In this document: one piece after another, positions 38,371 to 51,490 of the stretch
Layout of the letters: each line of letters opens with the position of its first letter
Numbering within the stretch: the stretch's first letter is position 1
Source: Saksenaea vasiformis B4078
Taxonomy: Eukaryota > Mucoromycota > Mucoromycetes > Mucorales > Saksenaeaceae
NCBI GenBank assembly: GCA_000697055.1
Contig: JNDT01001891.1
Location: forward strand, 1 to 64,000
Direction: 5' to 3'
DNA: 64,000 bases
Notes under the pieces: generated by a model
Databases searched by the model: none
Seen by the model: only the letters and a program-made list of their open reading frames with translations
What the model was told of the DNA's origin: nothing
Made by a program: the position numbers and the translations under genes

Positions 38371-39726
38371 GTTGTGTAACAAATGAAGTGAGTAAGGGAA
38401 GAAAGCAAGATAGAAAGTAAAATCTTTCAGCCTATATATATATATATATATATAGGTACACGAATTTTTTTTTTCCCTTGTTCTTGCGCCCACGTCAAAC
38501 GGGAGATGTCTTAAAAGGGAACAAGACTTTTTGGTGTACATCTTCGGATCTAATGATGATGATAGGATCTTTCAAAATCTATTGTCATTAAATTTCGCGC
38601 GAGCCCCTGTTCCCCATAAAAGAGCGTAAAACTTTCTTATTTTTTCGTCATATCCGGTCTCTTTTCAGGGCTTCCGTTAGCTCCTATACAACTCCTTTTC
38701 TTGTTTTCTCTCCGCTGCTGGAAGGTAATCCCATGAACTCTGTCTTCTATCTCGTAGGAGACTGTTCATTTAACCCAACGTGGTTCGTATGACGGTAGCT
38801 ACTTGCGCATACAAAGAACACGCGATCTTCCTAGAAGGAAGGAGGCCTTCGTTGATCCATTTGACATTTGATTCGATCGTTTTACTGCTTATGACAACCT
38901 TCTCCAAACATTCTCGGGAAACCCTGCATCCTACCTATCCTCGATCACCCTCCCTCTTTTTCTAATTGTACCTTTCTCCGGTGATCGTCCTATAACTAAA
39001 CTTCTATTTTACATGGCCAACATAAAATACAGAAACTAAAGGAGCTATCCGCCATAGACATGGCTTTACACGTTATAAATGTATGGTTGGGAGGTACATG
39101 ACAAGTGCCCTCTCCCCTTGCCAATATTTTCATTGTCATTAACGTCAATGTACAAAGTACTAATCTGGACATCTGCGTAAGGCAAACAGAAACGACCCTG
39201 AGCGTGATGTTTGTTCCCACATGACTTGACAAGGTCGCTATTCCACTGTACTTTCTAATGGATCAAATAGATAACTTTTGCATCTAACTTGTCCTCTGAT
39301 GCTGCCATCTAGTCGATCTTGGTGTGGTTTCTGCCTAAAATAGAAAAGCAAATCACTGAAAGAAAGGAAAACATAAAGGATATACAGCGCAGTATCCTTA
39401 ACAGAAGAACAAAGAAAATGATAGTTTGATATAGTACCACTGAGGAGGTGATAGTGAAGCTTTTTTTTTTTATGTTGATCCGAGACACGTGAGCGGGAGC
39501 CACGAGTCTTCCTACGCGAACGGGATGTCATGTGGCTCTTGTACAAACAAATGCAAGGGATCCGAGACTATATCATCCTCGCACAGACGATTCTTCCTTG
39601 AACAACACGCGCGTGTTCTACATCCATATATCCAATTCGGTGTGCCTTGCCTCTGCTCTCGACGTCCCTGATTTTTTTTTTTCGATCGCTAAGTTTTAGC
39701 AACACTTGGAACTTGCCCTTTTTTAC
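38371..39726. other. Intergenic region with TA microsatellite
   Basis: Carries the upstream region of the Myb gene, including the 22-bp TA run at 38433-38454. A leftward exon-like frame at 39500-39680 (GGACGTCGAGAG onward) may belong to the SANT gene or be chance. No other gene was supported. Confidence 0.35.
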
Positions 39727-41208
39727 CTAAGAATGTGAACGGTGAGGACCCACATAAATGGGCCTTCCCGATGGTGTGTACTACATAATGAAATTAACTG
39801 GCCAACTTCTTCTTCTTCCTTTTTTTTTTTTGTCTTTCGCTTACCTCATAGTTCTTGTCAAATATCAAGCCTGCAGGTAAAATCTCACTTCGGTAGAAAT
39901 CTAATTAAAATAAACAAACTTTTTCTCATCTAAAAATATCTCTCTTACTGCTGCATTGGTATCCAACACTTTTACAATATCGTGAGGATAAATTTATCAC
40001 TTGTAATCAATAAAGCTTACCGATGAGGGATATAGCTTGCAAAGATACCCCACTGCCAAGCCAAGTTTCTGTTAGTTGCAGAATTTACGTACTACCTCGC
40101 AACAAACCTTGTCCCCGCAGCCATGTTCTCTCGCTACCTATCGCAGCAAATCGTATTATACACACTTGTCACATTCATGTACCTATTCTTACCTTTAGAA
40201 ATATCTCCTTTTCTTCCTTGGTCCAGTCTCCGGTCCATTGCTCCTAAAAAAATGTTTAAATCATCTACAATCTTCATTTTTTGGTTTCCTTATCAAGTCC
40301 TACCACACCAGGTTCATTGTTTCGATAAAAATACATGTTTGGGTTCTTCTTGAACATCGTTTGGGAAACCGCCTATATAGAGCATGGGTACAGGTCCTTC
40401 TCCTTTTTTTTAAACCCTACCTTGGCACTGAAACGACCGCCAGATTTTTTCTTTCCGGTCCCTGAAGGATCCTTAAACGAGAATTTTCCACCACCGTTTT
40501 TTTCCCATGCTTCAGATGCGGAAAGCTCAAACTGATATTTATCGATCAAATCTGGATTGATCCACCCTATTATACAGTCAGTCTCTTGTCGTCTTTTTTT
40601 AATCGTGTAGCTGTACCGGTGAAGTTTCCGTCTGTACGTATCGCATTTTGACGTATTTCTTCGTTAAAATATTCGTCAGCCGTCAGAAGCTTTCCATCCC
40701 AAAGCTCGTCGTCTATAACTTCGTTCTAAAACAAGATAAGGGCACTTGTAAGAAACTTGCACGCAGCTTTACATGTTGTTTTGGTATCTCAAGCGAGTTT
40801 TCGTTATCAATTTCAATGCTTGCTGGCTCGATGCCTCGCAAGCGAGAAGACTTTCTCTGCGGAGCTGGTACAGTCTTTTTCTTTTTCTCTATAGCGTCAT
40901 GAGTTGGGACGTCGTCTTACTAGGAGATGCACTTGCCAATCGTTTTGCGTGTTTTCGTTGATATTCTTTAATGGTTCCATTAGAACTCTATCATGAATAG
41001 TAAACGATTGGCTGGACTCACTTGACAGGCGCAGGTGCCTGAGGCAAGTTGGGCGTGTCATTCAACGCGTCTCGCGCTTCATGCAAGTTGAATTGCTCTA
41101 GAAGTTCACGATTGCGTTCAATGTTTCGTAATCGTTGTTGTTCTGAAATGCATGAGTCATTGTCAACGGAGAAATTGCATATTCACCATAAGCTGTGAGT
41201 TCGGGCAT
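39727..41208 (-). CDS. SANT/Myb-domain protein with WDR76/CMR1-like N-terminal motif, many tiny exons
   Basis: Reconstructed by eye from short leftward exons. It starts at ATG 41208 (MPELTAY, exon 22 nt) joined to EQQRLRNIERNRELLEQF, a motif like the N-terminus of WDR76/CMR1 proteins. A basic part follows (KRLASASPKKKKK, RKSSRLRGIEPASIE), then NEVIDDELWDGKLLTADEYF, WINPDLIDKYQFELSASEAW, GGGKFSFKDPSGTGKK, FKKNPNMYFYRNNEPG, and a SANT domain in four small exons: EQWTGDWTKEEKEIFLK, VAREHGCGDK, WGIFASYIPHR, VGYQCS, then NFYRSEILPAGLIFDKNYE. It is probably a nuclear chromatin or DNA-binding protein. I recall similar proteins as unnamed in mucoralean fungi. The stop at 39729-39727 is tentative, since a donor-like GTAAAA follows, and the junction after exon 2 is uncertain. 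Confidence 0.65.
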
Positions 41209-43855
41209 GTTTGCACTGCAACAACATCTGAGAGAATTTCACCTTTGAAGAAGTGTGACTTCTCAAAATGGATGCAGGATTTCTTGCGTCGCCATAATGC
41301 AGGCATTGTTGCACAGTCTTACTTGGTCTCGATCCAAGGAGCACCAGCCTACTGTTATCGGCATTGGCATCGTCACCATAACAATGGTCTAGTATTACGT
41401 GTCGTCATGTTCGATAGGATTGTCAAATTTCTATCCTGCCGGTAGGGTGTACTCGTACCTTCCCTCTTACGGTAGTCGCAAATCTTTTAGTGACCCATAC
41501 TTTCAAGTCTTCCCGCCCAAACTGCAGATGGCCGCATTGTCCATTCTCACCACGAAAAAAAAAAAAAAAGAAGTCGTATGGTTACCACGTTTTCTTGTTT
41601 ACGGCTCTATCCATCTAACGCAAGGACGATGTCGATCAACGTGGAATAACAAAATGAGCACTGACAGAAGTCTCGAATATCAACGTGATATCTAGCTTAA
41701 TCTCTTTGCATCGATCCTCTTATCTGTGAACCACCTTGACTGCAAGATATCCATAGTAGTTGTGTGCAATTGATAAATGACGAAAACTCATAATGATTTC
41801 CTTTCTCTTAAAGCGTATAGCACGTCTCTGGAAAGGCTGCAAAGGTTTATAGCCCTCGCCATGGATTGAATATGCCAGATGACTTATGCAACTTCTCATG
41901 TTTAGCGCTCTTCCCTGCGCTATCGTTCGTACTGTTATGCTACCTCATCAGATGGCGAAGAGTTACCTTGGCAGTATATGTGTAAGATACGGTTCATTTA
42001 AGGAAAATAGCATGGTGCCTTTAGAAAACTGAATCCTAAACAATGCCTTATTTACATGGGACGCGAGGTGATCGAACATGCTGAAGCGGCTAGGGGTCTA
42101 AACTGGTTACAATTTGTTTGTTTAAACCGAGGCTTGTGATACGAATCAGGCGAAGATCTCCTGTATTTCACAATAGCGCCATGTTGAACATGGCGATGTC
42201 GTCCTTCTGGTATATGAACCTGGCTATCCAGGCGCAAGGGGCTATCTAAATGCATGGAAACTTGGATTTTGGGCGTATAACTCTCACATGTTGTCGAAGA
42301 CTATGGTGGATCAGCCCTCTAATTATCAACAGGGCGGTGGAAACCTAACATCATTTTCTTTGTTACCCGATACTTGCACGTGGAGCACAAGTTGGCTTAA
42401 TCTGCATGAGTACGTAAGTGAGTTGAAGAAACCAAAACTTTATCTCGCATAAAGGATCACTCTTTGTAAGGCCTAGCATTTATGGTAGCGCCTTTTTTGT
42501 TGAAACTGACGGGACACCCCTAATAAAAAGACCCCACGGAGAAAACCAGTACTCTATCGTGGAGAAAGGCTATTCAGGTTGATTGCTTCCGTTTCTTCAA
42601 CAGGAAACTTGGTTCTCTAGCGTCATACATGAAATTCGGATTATCAATTTCTTAATGTTTTTGGATGCACAATTATCTAATGACAGGCGACGCCCTAAAG
42701 AGCTACAATTATGGGAGAATTGCAGTACTATCCTTCCTTAGCGATATCGTGCGATAGTGGCACTTGACATGTCGTTGGCTGCATTGTCATATTTTTCCTG
42801 TAAGGGCAGCAAATGTGCATAGGTGTAACCGCTAATATTACTTTCTGAAAGCGGAAAACAGCAAGTAAGCACATCGTGCCACTTGTACCATAAAAGATCC
42901 ATGAGAAGGGGCCCAATTAATTGTAGTGACTGGGAGTAGGTTCCAATTAAACGCTAACAGCGAATATTACTCAGTGAGTCGCTATATAACATGAGAAGAA
43001 GATCTCTTAAGGAGGATGTAGACATGGTTGTGCTCATGGATAGCCTCAAACAACAGCATCCTGTTTTATTATCTATAGATCGTAGTAAAACGAAATATAT
43101 ATGCATCGGTAGAACTGCACTACAGGTACTAAAGGATAAAAGTAACGGGTTATTTCAGGGGATAGCCGATACAAAACAAAAAAAAATAGAAGTCGTTTTT
43201 TCTCTATGGAGGATTTTTTTTAATATTTTGTTCATATGCATGCGTCTGCATACTACTTAGCCGACAGAAGCCTGAGGTACAGCTCCCTTGGAAATTAGTA
43301 TCCACAACGGACGACTGCCTAACAAATGGTTATATTAAAAAGACGCTGTGTTCCTGTTGCTAGGGTGGACATTTACGATAGGGGCGAACCATTGGTACAT
43401 CGACGAAGGCACAATGATGTAATTTCTTAAATAAATTTAATTGCCTGCGTAGAGATAGCTCGAAGCAGCGTAACTAGCGTTGCCCTATTATTAGTGCTGT
43501 GGCTGCTATTCTTTACAAATAGGTTCAAATGAAAGTGTTCTCTAAACATGCACTGTAGCGATGGGGCAATCGTGCTCCCATCTTCAAGTTAGCTCCAAAG
43601 AGGTAGCGATTCTTGGAGAGTCGACTCTAGTTAATATATTCACTGTAATGTGTAGCGTCTATTGCGTTCCTGCTCGTCCAAGCGATAGTGATATAAGCCA
43701 AACAATTATATGTACAAGCTTCTATTTCAAATCATATCGTATCATAAAAGGAGTGTATTTAGGTTCTTTTTTCTTCCATTTATGCGTTTTGAGAGCTGAA
43801 AATGAACAAATTTGTTATGTGCGGTTGCTAGTCGGGTATATACAAGTTGGGGACG
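41209..43855. other. Gene-poor intergenic region
   Basis: No gene could be supported on either strand in about 2.6 kb. Frames are short with no domain. Given the hidden SANT gene next to it, a gene made of very small exons cannot be excluded. Confidence 0.35.
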
Positions 43856-46369
43856 TTAGCCACCATTTCTCACAGGCATTGGGGGTCTTGGACGTTCGAC
43901 ATCAAACGTAGGTGCTGATTCCGCAGGTCTCTTTGTCCAAAAGCTTAAGCGATTCAGTTTTTTAGGTTTTGTCCCTACAGATGATGATGTAGGAGGGGAG
44001 GATGACAGGAACATCATAGAAGATGATCGTCGTGTCCCTAGGCGACGCTGTTTGACTTCTGCCGATGTGCGGTTTTGGGTATTTGATGAAAATTGTTTAA
44101 ACAATGTTGAAGGGAAGCTTTCCGTCCTTGGCATGGACGGTGTCATATCATCGAGGCCCTGTGGTGGTTGTTTGCTAGCGTTGCTGTTTTTGCGCAAGCC
44201 AAACAGGCGGCCCAAACCCTTTGTATCGCTTGGTTTGCTGGGTTTGCGTGGTCTATTTACATGGGCATATTTCGTGCGTGATTCAAGAGGGGTTGATAAG
44301 CTTGCACTTAAGGACAGCTGAGGCTCTACTCTCGGCAAATGCTCGTCATCCGCTTGTGCTGGTCTACCTCCCAGTGTACTTAGTGCAAGTTCAAGCCTCG
44401 ACTGCTGACCGCGTGAACTAACGGCAAGAGATGATGTGGGCTCAGGAACTGTAGACTCCTGTCGGATGTACTGTAACTGAAGTAACGGTTCAGATAACTT
44501 CGTTGTGAGACGTTGAGCAAAGTCATATTCCTCATGCGAGTCGCGACTGGGGTCTAGATCTGTGAGAAGCTGGTGAATGATATCGTCAAAGGTCCCGGAG
44601 TGTTCGGAACAAGCTATGTCGCAAGGGTCGGGTCCATCTTCCGAAGATGTCTCCTCGGCATCTGGTTCTTGTGTGAGTGGATCATCATCGTCGGCACTTC
44701 TATTTGCTCGTTTCGACACGATCTCTCGAAGTGAACTTTGTCGAGAAGCGGATTTCGCAAAACCCCATTCAGAGTGGACACGAAAGGGTGAAAGTGGTAT
44801 AGAAGGCAAATCAAAGGCAGCTACATCTGCGGATTCGTTAGCAGTGGATGCCTCCACGGGATGCATCAATGCTATGGATGGCTTTTTATAGCATGTGTGC
44901 TCCTTTGGTTTTCCTTTGGAGAGTTGTAATGCTTCCATGATATCCTGAGTAACAGATGATTTTCTTTGGCCGTTTTGCATGTTTGGATCTTCGTTGGGGG
45001 GTGGCCCCTTCTCGTCCGACGCCGGAGAAATCACATTCTCGTTGGCAGGGTCCTCTGCAAGCATCCTCGATGCATTGTTTGCTTCGTCATTTATATCGCC
45101 ACCGCCTGTGAATAGGGGATGACAGAGTGCATCCTTTGCTTTGACTCGTCGGTTGGGATCGAGAAATAGAAACTGCTGCAATAAATCTAGCATGGCGGAA
45201 GAAGCGGTTGGAATGACTGATTCAAGGGGTTTAGGTGGTAACTACGGGGATATGAGATATCTCCATACTGGAAGGGAACATCAAACCTGAGGAAAGTCAA
45301 ATCCAATTTTATTTGCAAGTTTGACACCTTCTCGCCACTCTTCGCCACCATGTTGCGGTGTTGATATAACTGGAGGCGGTGCTGCATCCACTGTATCTGA
45401 TCTCTTCCTTGTGAATCCGGGGCTGAGTCGTCTGTCTGACTTGTGTTTTTTCTTCCCCGATCCGGCGTCGGAAGGGCTCCCGAGAAGTTCACAAATTCGA
45501 TAGAGCTGATCGATCTCAGATTGCCCGGGGAACAGAGGGCGGAGTGTAATAATTTCTGCAAAGATGGCACCCACTGCCCAAATATCAACGGGGTAAGAGT
45601 ACGATGTGGATCGCAGTAACACTTCAGGAGCTCGGTACCTAAACGATGCCAAATAAGTCTTGTGATGGGGATGCTGATTTGTTTACCATCGAGTGCTGAC
45701 ATATTCTGTATAGGGTGGCCTACTCTTAAGTTCTCGAGCGAGACCAAAATCCGCCAGCTTTATGATTAAACGATCTCCTGCAGATCCAATTAAGAGATTC
45801 TCAGGTTTCATATCTCGGTGGAAAATGCCGTGATGATGGATATGCGCCACCGCAGCGAGAATCTGGTGTCTAATGGAGCACATGGTAAATAAACATAAAA
45901 ATGGATGGATCCCAAGGCTTTACAATATGTCTCGCGCTTCGCTGTGTTGGATGCTTTGATTATCCTCACGTCTTTGTTTCATAAGTTGGTACAGGTTGCC
46001 ACCATTCATGTATTCCATAACAAAGTAAAGTTCCTTCGTCGGTCCAAGGAAGGTGTCATAGAGCTGCACGATATTTGGATGCAAAGTCAGGTGCTTCAAT
46101 GTTTTATATTCTCGTAAGTTGGCACATTCGGATAGGCTATTAAACTTTTGTTTCATGACCTTGACAGCAACCTAAATGGAAAAGTAAGAAAAGGGAATGT
46201 GATGAGCGATGAATGAGCAATAACACGAGTGAGCTGACGGACATGAAGATGACAAACGTACGAATCGATGAGTTGCCTTGTTTCTAGCCCTGTGCACGGA
46301 GCCAAAGGAACCGTTGCCTATCTGCTCCAAGAATTCGTATTTTTCATAGGGCGAACCTTTCCTGGCCAT
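43856..46369 (-). CDS. MAK/ICK/Ime2-type serine/threonine kinase (RCK family)
   Basis: Five exons (46369-46262, 46171-45924, 45869-45687, 45638-45287, 45241-43856) give about 758 aa. Kinase motifs in order: glycine loop IGNGSFGSV (about residue 17), VAVKVM (catalytic Lys), [16 protein letters not shown] and a MAPK-like activation loop [13 protein letters not shown] with the TxY pair. An insert of about 40 residues ([13 protein letters not shown] to STPQHGG) lies late in the C-lobe, as in Ime2 relatives. The C-terminal 400 residues are disordered, Ser/Pro-rich and acidic. The family controls meiosis/sporulation or cilia length; Mucoromycota lack cilia, so a developmental or growth role is inferred. 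Neighbours give no hint. The start was chosen as the ATG just before the kinase domain. Confidence 0.9.
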
Positions 46370-46410
46370 GAGAGAGAAAAAGGGAGAGAAGGTATCGCGT
46401 CAACAAAAAA

Positions 46411-46443
46411 AAATAAAATAAAATAAAATAAGATAAAATAAAA
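46411..46443. repeat. (TAAAA)n microsatellite
   Basis: Tandem AAATA/TAAAA units with one G interruption, just upstream of the kinase start codon. May affect promoter spacing. Confidence 0.8.
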
Positions 46444-48620
46444 GAGCTGTAATAAACTGATAGGATCAAGAAGGGAAAAAGGGATATCGGGGGCTAAGAA
46501 TTACGACACGGGAGCCAGGGGCGAAGCGAACAATTTAGACTATGAATTGTTTAGTTATTATTCCGACTTGGATCACGAGGAAGCCTCATCTTGCTAATTC
46601 ATTTCATACAGTCTTTCCAGAAAGTGAAGTTGCACCAGATGAGAATTGATGTCGCGCTGGCTCAAGAGTGAATGTTGCCAGTTCTAAAAATAAAACGCCG
46701 CTATGTTGACAAATTGGATGGTCGCACCGAAGCCATTGGCCTCAGCTCTTCTTCTTCTTCTACTTGTTCTTCTTGTACTTGCATATAACTAGAGTCTAGA
46801 AAGATGGAAGTGGAACTATTATCGATAGGTATGAATGACCCGAGCCTATAGATTATGTCATGAGGAGTGGCAGTACCGTCTTGAACCATGAGTTCCCTGC
46901 AAAAAATTACCATTGCCTATCGCAAGTCGTATGCTGTTCGACGAACTTTCGAGAGAACCTTCTGGACCAGCCAGTCAGATATTGAAGTCAAAGAGCTTGC
47001 AAAGCGACTGCGCAAGTGATCCACCAATCTATCAGCATAAGTCTGAGTAATACATTTGCTCGTTACAGTGCGTTTTCAGAGTAACTATGGACACCTTCGA
47101 TTGTAAGTTTTGTTTTCCTTTCTCTTTTTCATTGTAGGTGTCACCAGCAGTTGATTCATTCCAACGATGGATTTGGATGATAACATATACGGAGCAGAAA
47201 CGATCCTGTCATGTTTCTCGAGATGAAAAATGAGGAGGAACCATTTGAATGCTCAACGACGGACAGTCGATGGATAGAGGTAGGAATGGGAGCTTAACAT
47301 CTCTTTTTTTTGAGCTGTTGTTTGTCATGACATCTGTTAAAGTACTTGTGAGAATGCCGGACACAGCCGTTAAAGTCACTCAGCTTCAATCTATTAGAAG
47401 CGCCGCTGACTCTTCGCTAGCTACAGGTCTCTTTTTTTCCCCAGGAGGTTGTTAAGTTGTACTTTTACTCTTAACAACCAGAATTACTCAGTTAGATTGA
47501 GCTCAGGTGAATATGGAAGCAAATAAACACGACGGTAGCTTCAGGGCATAATACACTTGGCTATATCTTCAGAAGTATCAATAGCATCCATGATGAAGCT
47601 TGGATCTTGTGTCAAGAATAGCACACTCTTATATAGTAGAGACCATCTCGTCAAAAAAGTTGTCAGTTCCCAAAGAGTCCCAGGTCTTGATTCAAATTAC
47701 ACCAAATCATCGAATACCTTCCTTCTGTTGACAACATAAGTCAGTAGGCTATTTCATTCTTTTGAAGAGGAGATTAATCGTCGTAATTAAAGACATAGTG
47801 TAACATACTAGCCCACCAATGGCCAGCACCGTTGTCACCTATCAATCTCTAGTTGAACGCTGTGGTGCCTGAAAATGCCCAATTCAAGGCAATTGTTATC
47901 CGATCAGCAGCTGTCACTGCTCGGCCTTAAATGCTGGTTCTCTTACCCTTGTATTTTTGCATGAATATTCTCTCTCCTAACAAGCACATACAAGTGTTCT
48001 ATCCAGGGACTATCGGGTAAACTTTAATGATACCGTTAAATTGTTTAAACCATATTTGTTGCAGATCTCGCCATCTGACATAATTGCAGAGTTATACTAC
48101 AAGGATAAAGTTACCGGTGTAAGTCAGCGTCAGATTTAGATTATCAGACTTAGCTCCAAACGGAGACTTTATAGAGTATGGTTCTTTCGTCTCGCATAAG
48201 GAACTTTTTAGATAATGGATGTGAGGGATGTTTTAAAATAATGCTGATCCTTTTCTCTCCTCTGACTTTGTTTCTTGCAGCAAGGACGTTAACCCATCAT
48301 ACTCTTTCGTGTGTCGTTTAGAGCCTCATGAGCCGTGTTCAGAACCGCCTATCCTGCGTATAACCTGTGTTTACCACGGAATAAGTATTGTCGCATCTGC
48401 GATTGCCCACACTACGCAGTAGATCATCAGTTATTACATTGCACCAGTCCTCTGCAATGTGCATCTTTCATTGCTGATCCCTTCACCAGATAATCTTCTC
48501 GCCTTCTTCACCGGTGTGAGGTGCGCTTTTCGCCTATGGCCCAAACCCGTAGTTAACTTTGGGTAAGCAAACGGGCATCAAGTTACTGCTACATTTACTA
48601 ACCATGAAGAACTCTTCAAC

Positions 48621-48764
48621 TGACTTTATATGAATTTTATGTCCACCAGGGACCAAGTTTACATGACTAAGGTGTGAATCGACGTTTTAATGACAGTCTG
48701 TTTAATCTTCCATTCAGCGCAGACTTGGCTCGCCATGAATGCAAGATTGTATAGATTGGCATAG
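48621..48764. repeat. MITE-like inverted-repeat element, copy 2
   Basis: Diverged copy of the element at 7520. The left arm has TTATATGAATTTTATGTCC and AGGGACCAAGTTT; the right arm has AGACTTGGCTCG and TATAGATTGGCATAG. Left of it a block TTTACTAACCATGAA is shared with copy 3 (52065-52080), so the conserved repeat unit reaches further left. Confidence 0.55.
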
Positions 48765-49465
48765 AACAGTAATATAATTACTAGAGTCGCTAAGTAACCA
48801 TATATTATTATCATAGAATGTTGGGGATTCTAGATGCAGCCCCTGCAGACACATGCGTTAAAAGCTATTACGTTGCAGTCAAAACCCGTTAGTGTTATCC
48901 CCGTTAGTGTTATAGGCTGTACAGTTATCAAATTTTGGACATTGTTGATTCGAGTTATGTTGTAGATACCACTAATCAAGACCTCGTTTATGTTATGATC
49001 TCCAACTTTTTGATACGACTGCAACTACATTTCACTATAGGATATGCGAGAACTGCTTATGTCAAATAAATAAGTATAGCCCTCTCTCTCAGCCTGATTG
49101 AATTCAAAAACACGTGTAAGTCTCTTTTATTTTCTTATCTTTCCAATTGAAATGCTGGTACGCAGTCATGTAAAAAAGGCAGCAGCAGCGAGCATGAGGT
49201 TCGCCAGCAGAACGTGCAAATTCTGCTTGTATGACCACGTGCAGGCAAACGAATGGGCAGTAGCACTTGATAAAGAAAAGTAAAGAGACAAGAGAAAGAG
49301 GAAGAAAATATAAACGGATTCTAGTTACCAGCAATTGACAAGAAAATTTATTATGGCGTAGCACCATCAAGGTCAGGTGAGCAAAAAGAAGGCAGCGAGG
49401 CGTGTAACAAAAACGGGAGGTAGTTTAGACGCCACACCTTCCCATTTTTGTTCCTCTTTGCAACC

Positions 49466-50665
49466 ATGGTGACCAGTAACCCAACGAACGAAGTTTTATT
49501 TGAAGACGATGCCTTTGCCGCCAGCCAGTCTTTAGAAGAAGAGCTTGCAGGAAAAGGCTATCTTACGGAAACGCCTTTTGGCTCATCTCTCGCTGCTGAA
49601 CTGCATTCAGCGACAACCATCGGTCCACTATCACCTACACAGAGCAGCCCACTTCCTACAGCGGATCGCTTGCCACCCAATGCTGTCAAAGATACTTCTC
49701 ATTCCGGGCTGGTATTAGACCTTGATAGACAGAGTGTTGATAGTAAGGCCGATTCCGATAGTCTGCCAAGGGGTGTATCCCATTCGTTGGCCGACGAAGT
49801 ATTTTCTAACCAGACAAGCCCTATCATGTCACCACTACAGTGGTCATCAGCCATGAGTACTTCTACGAGTTTATATGGCCGTAGTCGACGTAGTTCATTT
49901 TCCTCAACATGGTCCTCGTTAGAGGCTGAGGATGATGACCCCTTTGAAATGTTGAAACGACAGCTAGAGGATCTTAACTCGGCGGTGTGGGAAACGAAGA
50001 CACTGCATAAGCGATTGTTCAACACGCTCCTTGCGAGTGAATCACAGCTGCAAATGCAAAAGAGCAGCAGTGCTGGCGCTTTGACGACAACAAATAATAA
50101 TGGCAATTATGCACCTCCACTGGAACTTGTTGTCACCACTGTCATCAGTCTAGTGGAACGGAAATCTCGCGATAGAGAACGACAGATCAATTATCTTCGA
50201 AGTCTCGATAGCTCTATCCGGAAAGAGGCATCATGGATGACCATCGATGCGATCAAAGACCTGGAATCTCTTGTAAACTCCATGAAATCAACTTTGCACG
50301 ACCAAGCATACACTTATGAGAACCCCCTACCTGCTCTTCGAGAATTGAATGTCGACACATCTGCAGTGACGGAATCACTGGACGAACTAAAAGAGTTGAT
50401 GTATGTCAACAAACGCCAAGTCCAGGAACTTAATTCGAAACTTCGTTCTATCGCAAAGACAGTGCATGAAGTGCGAAAAGACATTAGGCGGATAAACAAG
50501 TTTTTGGAGGAGAAAGACGACGATGCAGTTGTGCTCGAGAAAGGTGAAGTAGAGGAACGCATCAAACAGATCATGTGGGGATTAGATGATTTGGATGAGA
50601 ACAGTTCCCGAAAGCTTAAACAGATGCAGAGCTTTTGGGAGAATCCGATTGCCGATGTATGCTAA
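49466..50665 (+). CDS. Hypothetical coiled-coil protein
   Basis: Single exon, 399 aa from MVTSNPTNEVLFEDDAF. The ATG at 49466 has a strong context (AACCATGG); another in-frame ATG lies six codons upstream. Residues 1-150 are Ser/Thr/Pro-rich and acidic. After DDDPFEMLKRQLEDLNSAVWETKT a mostly helical region follows to the end, with heptad-like stretches such as LDELKELMYVNKRQVQELN and VHEVRKDIRRINKFLEEK, so a C-terminal coiled coil (about residues 240-395) is likely. No enzyme motif, signal peptide or membrane segment was seen. It is not recognised; a scaffold or cytoskeletal-adaptor role would fit but is only a guess. Confidence 0.75.
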   Translation: MVTSNPTNEVLFEDDAFAASQSLEEELAGKGYLTETPFGSSLAAELHSATTIGPLSPTQSSPLPTADRLPPNAVKDTSHSGLVLDLDRQSVDSKADSDSLPRGVSHSLADEVFSNQTSPIMSPLQWSSAMSTSTSLYGRSRRSSFSSTWSSLEAEDDDPFEMLKRQLEDLNSAVWETKTLHKRLFNTLLASESQLQMQKSSSAGALTTTNNNGNYAPPLELVVTTVISLVERKSRDRERQINYLRSLDSSIRKEASWMTIDAIKDLESLVNSMKSTLHDQAYTYENPLPALRELNVDTSAVTESLDELKELMYVNKRQVQELNSKLRSIAKTVHEVRKDIRRINKFLEEKDDDAVVLEKGEVEERIKQIMWGLDDLDENSSRKLKQMQSFWENPIADVC

Positions 50666-51111
50666 AGGTCCTTATCTATTTTAGTTATTCATATTTGTTT
50701 TGGTGTGAAAATCACATATATGTATGTACTTCTTCTGTGTTCCCAGCTTTACCATGCCATATTCCCCCGCATAGATGCACCCATAAAGAATCAAGCTTGC
50801 GCTGTGGAGATGATTGAGTATGTGGTCATCCGTATATCAGTAAATTGATAAGAGCTTTTACTTGCATGAAAATCTACTCGAGTGGCGTAAAAAACGGTCA
50901 TGATCGACATCTGTGATGCACTTACCGGATATACACTTAACTGCTGAAGGGTGCATACTTCCACCCTAACCGCGCACTTGTTACTCATGGACGTGGCAGA
51001 AGTGAGTATGTGAAAGAATGCGCTGCAGAAAACTTGAAACAGGGCACTATCTGCTGGTCCTAATGCAAGCTATACAAAACCGCAAGTGGATTTGTTTGCG
51101 CTGAGAGCAAA

Positions 51112-51152
<41 letters not shown>

Positions 51153-51490
51153 TTTTTATGAACGCAAGGTTTCCAATCAGTTGTGCATTTCCATTCGGAC
51201 CGAGAGCGACCAATCGAAGCGAGTCCGCGCGAGTACGTTTTCGTTAAACACGTCAAAAGATATGAGAAAACGCCAATGTGATGGATAAGTCCGATAGATG
51301 CAGATGACTTTTCTGTGTGAATTATTTCCCTACTTATGCTGGTACGGCATTGGCAAATTCTCATTGGCAATAAACCAGTCTGCTGTGCAAGCCCGCATTT
51401 CCACAGGTGGATCTCTCCATACGAAAAAAGGACAAAAGCCATTCCCAACATGAAATCCTGTAAATATGGGATTTTGATTACAGATTTACA
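50666..51490. other. Intergenic region with TA microsatellite and decayed fragment
   Basis: Contains an uninterrupted (TA)n run of about 37 bp at 51114-51150. Next to it, leftward sequence at about 51151-51270 resembles the C-terminal part of the frame at 20413-20940, but with a shift of frame. No intact gene is present. Confidence 0.4.
51114..51150. repeat. (TA)n microsatellite
   Basis: Uninterrupted alternating A/T of about 37 bp, the longest TA run in the window. Confidence 0.9.

Larger units (their letters stand above)
46370..49465. other. Gene-poor region with microsatellite and MITE copy
   Basis: Starts with the kinase promoter, which contains a (TAAAA)n tract at about 46411-46443. 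No gene could be supported up to the coiled-coil gene. One MITE-like element lies at 48621-48764. Other frames are short and without domains. Confidence 0.4.

Noticed and set aside
37771..38541. Longer start for the Myb protein at 38541
   Set aside because: The extra 57 codons cover a TA microsatellite (TYIYIYIYIY) and lack coding character.
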